The notes beneath the pieces are model-generated. The model did not search any database and had not been told where the DNA came from. It saw nothing but the letters and a program-made list of their open reading frames with translations. DNA of 49,849 bases. Origin: JACIWG01 sp049969935 (lineage in GTDB: Archaea; Thermoproteota; Nitrososphaeria; JACIWG01). The stretch spans positions 1 to 49,849 of the forward strand of contig JBMFNX010000008.1 of the NCBI GenBank assembly GCA_049969935.1, in the 5' to 3' direction. The position numbers and the translations under genes are program-made. Shown in pieces: positions 43,898 through 49,849 of the stretch. Numbering within the stretch: the first letter of the stretch is position 1; each line of letters begins with the position of its first letter.

Positions 43898-44930
43898 CAA
43901 AATAAATGTTCCTGTCAACCAGACGCCGATAACAGGATTAAGCCTTTCAAGCAATATAATTAGCCATCTAACAGACTACAGAAGAGTCTTCGGCAAAAAG
44001 GTTGTCTTTCACGAAAGAAGTGGTGGTGAACTTAAGCCAATATTTTCTATAAACCATTCTCCACTTCAGCTTCAAATTGAGCCTTTTGAGCCAGTAAAGG
44101 TGGACTGTAACATTGTTGGAATAGACTCTTCTTGTATAGCAATCGGTGAAACTGAGGAAGGTTGCCTGTACTCGGTTAAGTCGGGTGTCTTCGTTTACTC
44201 AAGTTCTAGGCCAAAAAACTACTATTCCTTTGGACCCTATGTTGTTTACATTGATGATGATGTTATCAGGCAAATTTATCGTGGAAACTCTGTTAGGGAA
44301 AAGGTTGTTAGACTTGTAGCATTAGATTCAGAGTATGCTAAAAAGCTTATCAGACTATTTTTTGAAAGAGAAATTTTGAGACAATTTTCTTCAATGTTAA
44401 GAGATAGTATTATATTGGTTGACGGCTCACTTAAGTCAACTTCTCTTGAATTGGATGATATTTCTTTGAAGAAGATTCTTGAAATTTCTTTAGAAAATGG
44501 TAATGTTGTCGTAGGCTTATCTAAAAGTAGTAGGCTTAAAGTTGTTAAAAGGGTTGCAAACTATATAGAGCTTCTAAACTATGCTCCTGTAAAGGTTGAC
44601 GTCCACCATATACTAGAAGATGTTGTCGAAAGGCTTGAAGGCCACGCCTTCATTGTCAAGTTCAAAAGACACGGGTACGCCTTCAGAGTCGACATACCAT
44701 TTGATCTAATATTTGAAGTTGACACAATATTAGGTAAAATTTTATGGAATGACAGCTTCAGATACGGTTACCCTGAATCGCTTGTTATGGCGCACAACCT
44801 TTCAGTCTTCGACAAGGTTGAAGAGGTTTCAGTAAAAAGTGCTATAACGAAATCTCTTAACATTATCCAGGTTCCTGCACAGAATCTTAGAAAAATGCTT
44901 TTGAATAGCCTAAATTTTGAAGGAGGCTGA
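43890..44930 (+). CDS. nurA: NurA 5'-3' nuclease
   Basis: NurA works with HerA, Mre11 and Rad50 to resect DNA ends. The nuclease core acidic residues lie in NIVGIDSSCIAIGETEEG and SIILVDGSLKST, and VDVHHILEDVVERLEGHAFI with the final HNLSVFDKVEEVSV also fits NurA. ATG 43890 (346 residues) lies about 30 bases after ATTTAAAT; an in-frame TTG at 43881 is less likely. herA follows after a 6-base gap. Confidence 0.88.
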   Translation: MNNKINVPVNQTPITGLSLSSNIISHLTDYRRVFGKKVVFHERSGGELKPIFSINHSPLQLQIEPFEPVKVDCNIVGIDSSCIAIGETEEGCLYSVKSGVFVYSSSRPKNYYSFGPYVVYIDDDVIRQIYRGNSVREKVVRLVALDSEYAKKLIRLFFEREILRQFSSMLRDSIILVDGSLKSTSLELDDISLKKILEISLENGNVVVGLSKSSRLKVVKRVANYIELLNYAPVKVDVHHILEDVVERLEGHAFIVKFKRHGYAFRVDIPFDLIFEVDTILGKILWNDSFRYGYPESLVMAHNLSVFDKVEEVSVKSAITKSLNIIQVPAQNLRKMLLNSLNFEGG

Positions 44931-44936
44931 AAAATT

Positions 44937-46427
44937 TTGAGGATTGTCTCAAAAAATGATGATGAAATAATAATACTTGCTCTTCCAAGTGAAGAGGTTA
45001 AGAAGGGAGACTACCTTTTAATAGATGACCCGAACGTTAAAAAAGAGATGATTGTACAAGTCTATGATGAAACATACCTTGACTCCAACAATTTTCTAGA
45101 GGATATTGTAAGAGATGAGGTAATAAAATCTTCTACACCATCTATAGAAAATGATCCACTAGAAATTGGAACATTATCTTACATGCTCATGGATCTACGT
45201 TTTCTAAAATGCAAGATTAGAGGCGGATTCGAAAACGGAGCTTTTGTGCCATCAATAAACTGGCTGCCTTCTAGAGCTTCATCCAAAATTAAAACGATTA
45301 CAGTAAACGAACTATATTCTAAGGTTTTGGGTAAAATGGACTTGAATATTGTTATAGGCCAAACCTTAGACGACCAACCATACAGTATAAGCTTACACAA
45401 TCTTGACGGCCAACTAAACATTATCACGGGAAGAAAGGAGTCTGGAAAATCTCATCTTTCAAAACTTCTTGTGTCAAAGCTTGCTGAAAATGGTGCATAC
45501 ATTATAGTATTTGACATAAACAACGAGTACAGTGGAATCGGCAAAAGAAGAGATGGTGGTGAAAACGAGGTTTCTAAAAAAATTTTAACTCTCAGGCCTG
45601 GAGAAAACTTTACCTTTTCTATAAAATATGTTGGTAGAAGAACACTAGTAAACATATTAGAGAATGTGCTTGACACTCCAGGTGTAACATTGAGAGAATT
45701 TATTAGAATATTAGATGATCTAGAGTCAAAGGGTTGTCTAACATTAAAGGCTTTAGGTGAAACAATACAATCGTGGAAATGTAACGAGTTTGTTAGGGAC
45801 GCGATGTTGACAAGATACTATTCACTACTCGCCTCAAAACTCTTCACTGACTCTATAGAAGATTCGTTCAAGTTCGAGGAAGCATTCAACCACTTCAAGG
45901 ATGGCCTTGTAATGATAATACAGCTTGGAAACAAGCCTCCAATAGCCAGAAGGATTGTGGTTGAAGCTGTGCTCAACAAAATCTGCGACCTTCTAGAATC
46001 AAATAAAATTCCACCCACCTTCCTTTTCGCAGAAGAAGCTCACCTCTATCTTAGAGAAACATACTGGGACGACCTTATAACTAGAATGAGACACTATGGT
46101 GTCTTTACAACATTTATCACAAACCAGCCTGACGCTATACCCGTTGGAATATATAGGCAGGCTGACAACATCTTCTTATTCAATTTCATAAACTCAAACG
46201 ACCTTGAAATGGTTTCAAAGGCTTCTATGGTGGATGTTGAAACCGTAAAATCTTTGGTGAGAACTCTTCCTCCAAGACACTGTCTTGTTATAGGCAAGGC
46301 TGCAGGAAACTTACCATGTCTAATAAAAGTTGCTTCACCAAACTTTCAAGCTTTGGGTGAAACAAAACGTTTTTTCAAATCGCGTGTCCATTATATTGAA
46401 ACTTTAGCTAACAGGTTCGAGCATTAA
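44937..46427 (+). CDS. herA: HerA DNA translocase/helicase
   Basis: This 496-residue hexameric ATPase forms a complex with NurA. After an N-terminal HAS-like barrel region (about residues 1-140), Walker A is GRKESGKSHLSKLL near residue 165 and Walker B is TFLFAEEAHLYLRE. FTTFITNQPDAIPVGIYRQA carries the C-terminal motor motif including the Arg-finger area. TTG 44937 lies 12-15 bases after AAGGAGG. The gene ends in A3T6 overlapping the stop. The adjacent nurA confirms identity; Mre11/Rad50 are not in this window. Confidence 0.93.
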   Translation: MRIVSKNDDEIIILALPSEEVKKGDYLLIDDPNVKKEMIVQVYDETYLDSNNFLEDIVRDEVIKSSTPSIENDPLEIGTLSYMLMDLRFLKCKIRGGFENGAFVPSINWLPSRASSKIKTITVNELYSKVLGKMDLNIVIGQTLDDQPYSISLHNLDGQLNIITGRKESGKSHLSKLLVSKLAENGAYIIVFDINNEYSGIGKRRDGGENEVSKKILTLRPGENFTFSIKYVGRRTLVNILENVLDTPGVTLREFIRILDDLESKGCLTLKALGETIQSWKCNEFVRDAMLTRYYSLLASKLFTDSIEDSFKFEEAFNHFKDGLVMIIQLGNKPPIARRIVVEAVLNKICDLLESNKIPPTFLFAEEAHLYLRETYWDDLITRMRHYGVFTTFITNQPDAIPVGIYRQADNIFLFNFINSNDLEMVSKASMVDVETVKSLVRTLPPRHCLVIGKAAGNLPCLIKVASPNFQALGETKRFFKSRVHYIETLANRFEH

Positions 46428-46459
46428 ATTTTTTAACCCTAAAATGTACACTAACAAAT

Positions 46460-47158
46460 ATGTCATTACAGTACGATGAAATCTTGAAGAGGATCGTAGG
46501 CGATATTGTTCTCAGCGACAATGTAGGCTTGTCGATGAAAATGTGGAGGGAAAAGTTGAACATTAAGCAGGTTGATCTGGCAAAAAAACTTCATATTTCA
46601 CCAGCAGTTTTAAGCGACTACGAGAGTGGTAGAAGAAGTTCTCCTGGAACCTCGTTTGTTAAAAAATATGTTAAGGCTCTTGTTGAACTCGATCAGCAAA
46701 AGAATAGGCTTCTAGGAAAACTTGATGCTCCAACAAGTGAGTCGGCAATATTGGCTATTGGAGAATATGATACTCCAGTTAAAGCAAAGGCTGTTGTTGA
46801 AACCTTAAAAGTGAATATCTTGGGTGGAGAAGAGCTTTTAGAAAAACCAATATACGGTTACACAGTACTAGACAGCATTAAGACAATACTTTCAATGTCA
46901 GGACTAGACTTCATAAAAATATTCGGATTCAACTCCGAACGCGCTCTCGTTTTCACAAAGGTTGGGTTAGGTCGTTCACCAATTGTTGCAGTAAGAGTTT
47001 CACAGATAAAGCCTAGAATGGTTATATTGCATGGTCCAAAGCAGGTTGACCCACTTGCTATAGAAATTTCTAAAAAAGAAAACATAATCTTCGGTGTTTC
47101 AACACTTGCAACAGAATCTGAAATAATTTCAAGCCTTTCAAGACTGAACATGAAATAG
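46460..47158 (+). CDS. HTH (XRE-type) transcriptional regulator, COG1709-like
   Basis: The N-terminal 75 residues hold a Cro/XRE helix-turn-helix (KQVDLAKKLHISPAVLSDYE, SGRRSSPG). A linker and an alpha/beta C-terminal domain of about 140 residues follow (IKIFGFNSERALVFTKVG, SPIVAVRVSQIKPRMVILHG). This matches the archaeal predicted regulator group COG1709; the ligand and targets are unknown. It lies 32 bases after herA in the same direction and converges on nucS, so it may regulate repair genes. Confidence 0.82.
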   Translation: MSLQYDEILKRIVGDIVLSDNVGLSMKMWREKLNIKQVDLAKKLHISPAVLSDYESGRRSSPGTSFVKKYVKALVELDQQKNRLLGKLDAPTSESAILAIGEYDTPVKAKAVVETLKVNILGGEELLEKPIYGYTVLDSIKTILSMSGLDFIKIFGFNSERALVFTKVGLGRSPIVAVRVSQIKPRMVILHGPKQVDPLAIEISKKENIIFGVSTLATESEIISSLSRLNMK

Positions 47159-47177
47159 CTTTCCACATACAATTTTT

Positions 47178-47945
47178 TTAAAAATGTTTGTCTAAAGTTT
47201 CTTCAAAAGGTTCAATTGTTAAAAGCTTAGATATCCTATTAAGGTCAAGTTTTCTGAAAGAGTATCCCTTTCTCTCAAGCAAAGATAGTGCAGGCTTGGT
47301 GATTGAAGGTGCACATAGTATGCCTCGAAACCTTGTAGGCTGACTTTTTATATACCTATCAAGCTGCTTAACAGCATCAACACCAGCAGTACGCCTTTTA
47401 ACCTCCACAAAAACATAATTTCCCCATTCATCAACGCCAGTAAAGTCTACAACACCTGTGGAAAGAGGCTTCTGTCTAGAAGTCAACCTCAAACCTTTCT
47501 CAATAAACTCTGGATGCTGAAAAAGTATACTGTAAAATGTTTCCTCAGAAGGGCCCATAAGAAACTTTGCCTCATCAACCAGGCTAGTGGAAAAAATAAT
47601 GTAAACCTTATCGAAAACAGCCTTAAGAAACTCCTTCGGACGCCTACGCTCAGAAAAAACAATCATCTTACCATCCTCAACCCTACACCTTATTATACAA
47701 CCACTAGGCTGCCAATTCACAGGCTCATACCCCCTACTTCTGTGAACAAGGACAGAACCATCACTCTTGACAATCAAAATCCTTTCACCAGCACCCAGAG
47801 TAGAAGAACTTCTACCAACATATTCGACACTAAAAAGTCCACAGCATACAACAAGATTTTTCACTTTCAAGGCAGAATTAATAAAATCTGAAGCCTCTTC
47901 AAGAGAAGGATAAAGTAAAGACTGTATCATCCAAAACTCAAACAA
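47178..47945 (-). CDS. nucS: NucS/EndoMS mismatch endonuclease
   Basis: This 255-residue enzyme cleaves mismatched DNA and replaces MutS-MutL in many archaea. The N-terminal barrel has ILIVKSDGSVLVHRSRGYEP followed by VNWQPSGC. The RecB-like nuclease core has STGVVDFTGVDEWGNYVFVE with the EVKRR catalytic motif, then AVKQLDRYI. TTG 47945 gives the longest form. ATG 47930 is the likelier start if transcription begins about 25 bases after TTTTAAAATTTTT (47957-47969). It neighbours herA-nurA and the regulator. Confidence 0.93.
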   Translation of the reverse strand: MFEFWMIQSLLYPSLEEASDFINSALKVKNLVVCCGLFSVEYVGRSSSTLGAGERILIVKSDGSVLVHRSRGYEPVNWQPSGCIIRCRVEDGKMIVFSERRRPKEFLKAVFDKVYIIFSTSLVDEAKFLMGPSEETFYSILFQHPEFIEKGLRLTSRQKPLSTGVVDFTGVDEWGNYVFVEVKRRTAGVDAVKQLDRYIKSQPTRFRGILCAPSITKPALSLLERKGYSFRKLDLNRISKLLTIEPFEETLDKHF

Positions 47946-47956
47946 TACTATAAGAT

Positions 47957-47969
47957 AAAAATTTTAAAA
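47957..47969. promoter_or_regulatory. TATA element shared by tRNA-Arg and nucS
   Basis: AAAAATTTTAAAA lies about 25-36 bases before the tRNA-Arg 5' end. In the other direction it precedes the nucS start region. It is probably a bidirectional AT core promoter. Confidence 0.4.
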
Positions 47970-47992
47970 CATCACATTGTAAAAAATAGGAT

Positions 47993-48067
47993 GGGCTCGT
48001 GGCCAAGTATGGATAAGGCGTCAGCCTCCGGAGCTGGAGATCGTGGGTTCAAATCCCACCGAGCCCG
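47993..48067 (+). tRNA. tRNA-Arg (CCG)
   Basis: Acceptor GGGCTCG pairs with CGAGCCC. Anticodon arm TCAGC-CTCCGGA-GCTGG (one T-G pair) gives anticodon CCG, reading CGG. T-arm is GTGGG-TTCAAAT-CCCAC and the discriminator is G. There is no intron and CCA is not encoded. A T-rich CTCTTTT follows. An IS607 remnant begins about 100 bases downstream. Confidence 0.96.
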
Positions 48068-48168
48068 TATCTCTTTTAGCTTCCAATCAAAAGTTTTCTA
48101 ACATAGTATATGTCACAATATTAATAATAAATTTGGGCAATCACCAAACTCGATATTAAACCGTTGTC

Positions 48169-48194
48169 GGATAGTTAACATTTTATTACTATCC
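48169..48194 (-). ncRNA. Hairpin at the tnpB 3' end, candidate part of an omega-RNA
   Basis: GGATAGT (48169-48175) and ACTATCC (48188-48194) form a perfect 7-bp stem spanning the tnpB stop codon. A second small stem, TTTGG/CCAAA, lies at 48132-48148 just beyond. In TnpB systems the guide RNA scaffold overlaps the end of tnpB and the element's right end, so this is where it is expected. The RNA itself is not proven here. Confidence 0.4.
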
Positions 48195-49377
48195 GTTCCC
48201 CCTCAGCCTTTAAGGCTTCTTCGAGGGCTTTCGCCGCCAACGGTAAAGGACGGCACATCGGAAGTTTCACAGCTATGTTCCAGGCGGCTACTAGATGTCT
48301 ATCCGCCTGGAATCCGCATTTCTTACATTTAAAGACGTGCCCATTCGGCTTATTCAGTTCGCCACATATCGGGCACGTCCTAGACGTGTTTTTAGCTTTA
48401 ACGAGTTTTGGTTTAAAACCTTGCTCCATTGCCTTATACGATATGAAGAACTGTATTCTTCTAAACGGCATGGCATGAAGTCTTCTATTCATTCTTCTTC
48501 CATAGTTTATCCTTTCCCTCATATGATTCAGTTCCTCCATCACGGGCTTGAGGTTCTCCTCAGATACGATTTTAGCTATAATCTTTGACGCTCTATGGAG
48601 CACGTCATCGGTTCTTCTTCTCTCTCTTCCAGAGTATTTGGCTAGCAATCTGGTTTCAACGTTTCCTGAAGTTTTTGTTTGAATGCTTCTCCTCTTCTTA
48701 AAGTATCTGTCTCTAATATATTTTATTTCGCTAATATCTATCTTGGTGAACTTAACCTTGTCCGGTTTTATGATGGCTAAATCTATGCTCTTCTCGTTGA
48801 TATCTATTCCGAGGACACCTGAAGGTTCCTTCTCTGCTATAGCTTTTCTGAAGGTGACGTGGAGGAAGTACTTGTCGCCTCTTCTTGCGAGTCTCGAACC
48901 TTTAACACTCCAACAACTAGTGAACTTTCTAGAATGTTCATGTGGTTCAAACGGTATTATGATGTGTCCTTTATGTGTGGCTAGTTTGAGGTTGTCCCAG
49001 TTAAACCAGAACAGATGTGTATCGTCCAAGAGTATTGTGTTCAGATTTTCTACGCTCGGAGCTTTTATGTCTTTTCTCTTCCTCGACAATCGTCTAAAAG
49101 ATTTAAGCATCCCTAAAACATGTGCTATCGCCGTGTAAATGTAATGTGAAGGGTATGAGGGATACTTCACCCTCAACTCCCTGTATATTGCTTCATGTAA
49201 CCTCTTCCTTGAGGTTATGTTCATCTTGGTGGCTTTATTAAGGCATTCCCTAACAATGCTCCCATATACTGAGAAGAGCTCTTCTAATATTGTTTTCTGT
49301 TCTTCATTTGGGTTGAGCTTGAATTTGCATGTTTCATTCAGCAATAAGTTGCTTGACACCCCTAACCACCTTCTCAT
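48175..49377 (-). CDS. tnpB: TnpB RNA-guided nuclease of an IS607 element
   Basis: This 400-residue TnpB has all key parts. The RuvC-like site has Asp-192 (GIDINEKSIDLAI), Glu-281 (PVMEEL) and Asp-359 (QADRHLVAAWNIA). A zinc finger lies at Cys 335, 338, 351 and 354. TnpB proteins cut DNA guided by an RNA made from the element's end and help keep the element in place. No frameshift or stop interrupts it, in contrast to the adjacent recombinase fragment. ATG 49377 starts it inside the recombinase frame. Confidence 0.93.
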   Translation of the reverse strand: MRRWLGVSSNLLLNETCKFKLNPNEEQKTILEELFSVYGSIVRECLNKATKMNITSRKRLHEAIYRELRVKYPSYPSHYIYTAIAHVLGMLKSFRRLSRKRKDIKAPSVENLNTILLDDTHLFWFNWDNLKLATHKGHIIIPFEPHEHSRKFTSCWSVKGSRLARRGDKYFLHVTFRKAIAEKEPSGVLGIDINEKSIDLAIIKPDKVKFTKIDISEIKYIRDRYFKKRRSIQTKTSGNVETRLLAKYSGRERRRTDDVLHRASKIIAKIVSEENLKPVMEELNHMRERINYGRRMNRRLHAMPFRRIQFFISYKAMEQGFKPKLVKAKNTSRTCPICGELNKPNGHVFKCKKCGFQADRHLVAAWNIAVKLPMCRPLPLAAKALEEALKAEGERIVIKC

Positions 49378-49573
49378 ATTTGTGGCTTCTCAGCCCATAG
49401 AGCTTTCCAGCAAAGCTCGAGACCAAAGCGACCAAGTCTTCAACGAGTTCTTGATATGCATCCCTAGGTTCTTCACCATTAACTACTTCGATTCTAACGT
49501 TGCGAGATAAAAAGTATCGCTCCAGATACTTGAACCCAAACCTTGTAAGCCTATCAATTATTGTTAGGAAGTG
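49334..49573 (-). pseudogene. IS607 serine recombinase TnpA, C-terminal fragment
   Basis: About 74-79 codons remain, reading IDRLTRFGFKYLERYF, RIEVVNGEE, ELVEDLVALVSSFAGKLYG and LRSHKYEKVVRGVKQLI. These are the conserved end of IS607 TnpA. An in-frame TAA at 49576-49574 and unrelated sequence replace the MerR-like DNA-binding part and the catalytic serine. The reading ends with TGA 49336-49334, overlapping tnpB. No catalytic activity is possible. Confidence 0.85.
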
Positions 49574-49677
49574 TTATATAAAGTTAACTGTCCAAGAACT
49601 GCTGAGTCACCCACAATAAATAATTTCCTGATACAACTTTTATAGGGTAAGAATTTCTGAAGAGAATATTACGTTTA

Positions 49678-49849
49678 TTATGATGGTGCTGAGTGCCAGG
49701 CAGAGATTGACTCATACCAGAATATTATGGTCGAAAGTGTGAGAAGTGCTAGAAACCAGTAGACTATTGATGTTGTCGAATAAAATTGGAAAGACACTAT
49801 AGCAAGATATGCTGTAAAAAATGTGAAGAAGACTGCGTACATCACGAAT
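49678..49849 (-). CDS. Membrane protein, C-terminal part only
   Basis: A minus-strand frame enters from the right edge and stops at TAA 49680-49678 (56 codons visible). It has two strongly hydrophobic stretches (FVMYAVFFTFFTAYLAIVSF and YWFLALLTLSTIIFWY) separated by a short polar turn, then a polar end (ESISAWHSAPS). It is the tail of a polytopic membrane protein of unknown family. The 104 bases between it and the IS607 remnant are AT-rich, with no gene seen. Confidence 0.65.
   Translation of the reverse strand, partial: FVMYAVFFTFFTAYLAIVSFQFYSTTSIVYWFLALLTLSTIIFWYESISAWHSAPS

Larger units (their letters stand above)
48169..49573 (-). mobile_element. Decayed IS607-family element
   Basis: A truncated serine recombinase (49334-49573) overlaps an intact tnpB (48175-49377) in the order and 44-base overlap usual for IS607. 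The 5' two-thirds of the recombinase gene is missing, so the element cannot move by itself. Outer boundaries are not defined in the sequence; I place the right end at the hairpin at the tnpB stop only provisionally. Confidence 0.75.

Noticed and set aside
48683..49138. 151-codon plus-strand open frame opposite tnpB
   Set aside because: Antisense shadow of an intact TnpB with all catalytic residues; no independent support.
48173..49588. AGTTAAC at both sides of the IS607 remnant as a target duplication
   Set aside because: One copy lies inside the tnpB stop region and IS607 does not make fixed target duplications; seven matching AT-rich bases are likely by chance.
1..49849. CRISPR array, rRNA genes, replication origin
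   Set aside because: No regularly spaced repeats, rRNA-like sequence or origin-type repeat cluster with a Cdc6/Orc1 gene was seen.

Overview
This is a continuous chromosomal stretch of an archaeon, AT-rich and almost entirely coding. No stretch above about 300 bases lacks a gene or gene remnant. The gene set is typical of the TACK group: an ESCRT/Cdv division cluster, Alba, TFB with an Rpc34-type TFE-beta, Nop5/fibrillarin/Gar1 RNPs, ribosomal proteins S8e and S30e, GatDE and archaemetzincin. Cdv proteins occur together with SMC-ScpA-ScpB, which argues against a classical Sulfolobus-like crenarchaeon and for a Thaumarchaeota/Aigarchaeota/Bathyarchaeia/Korarchaeota-like lineage (inference). 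A PDO-type disulfide oxidoreductase and an IS607 element suggest a thermophile. Starts are often TTG or GTG.

Layout. 1-3.8 kb: a TrmB-like regulator running off the left edge, divergent from an ESCRT cluster (two CdvB/Snf7 proteins and the CdvC/Vps4 ATPase), with a long perfect RNA hairpin between the CdvB genes. 3.8-9.2 kb: mostly minus strand (aspS, a NusA-like protein, albA, a winged-helix protein with guaA, a C45-type Ntn hydrolase), plus archaemetzincin. 9.2-18.2 kb: metabolic and envelope genes (CAP protein, 4-OT, tRNA-Asp, sugar epimerase, URO-D-like protein, PDO, two-subunit fumarase, an M20 protein lacking several metal ligands, NnrDE). 18.3-23.2 kb: smc, scpA, scpB. 23.3-31.3 kb: information processing (S8e, SRP19, Gar1, TFB, TFE-beta, RlmE, Trm1, Nth, THEP1, RNase HII, fibrillarin, Nop5). 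31.4-35.6 kb: pyrD-pyrK, S30e, Elp3 and a creatininase gene broken by two apparent frameshifts.

35.7-39.1 kb holds an unrecognised, tightly coupled three-gene cluster: a protein with a C-terminal winged helix and possibly a decayed ATPase fold, a RecA/RadA-superfamily ATPase with a large insertion, and a membrane protein. This is the best candidate for an undescribed system. 39.1-42.4 kb is gatD-gatE. 42.4-47.9 kb has three small winged-helix proteins of similar layout, then nurA-herA, a COG1709-like regulator and nucS, forming a DNA-repair neighbourhood. 48-49.6 kb has tRNA-Arg and a decayed IS607 element (truncated recombinase, intact TnpB). The right edge holds the end of a membrane-protein gene.

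All identifications are from reading motifs and family resemblance; no database search was run.
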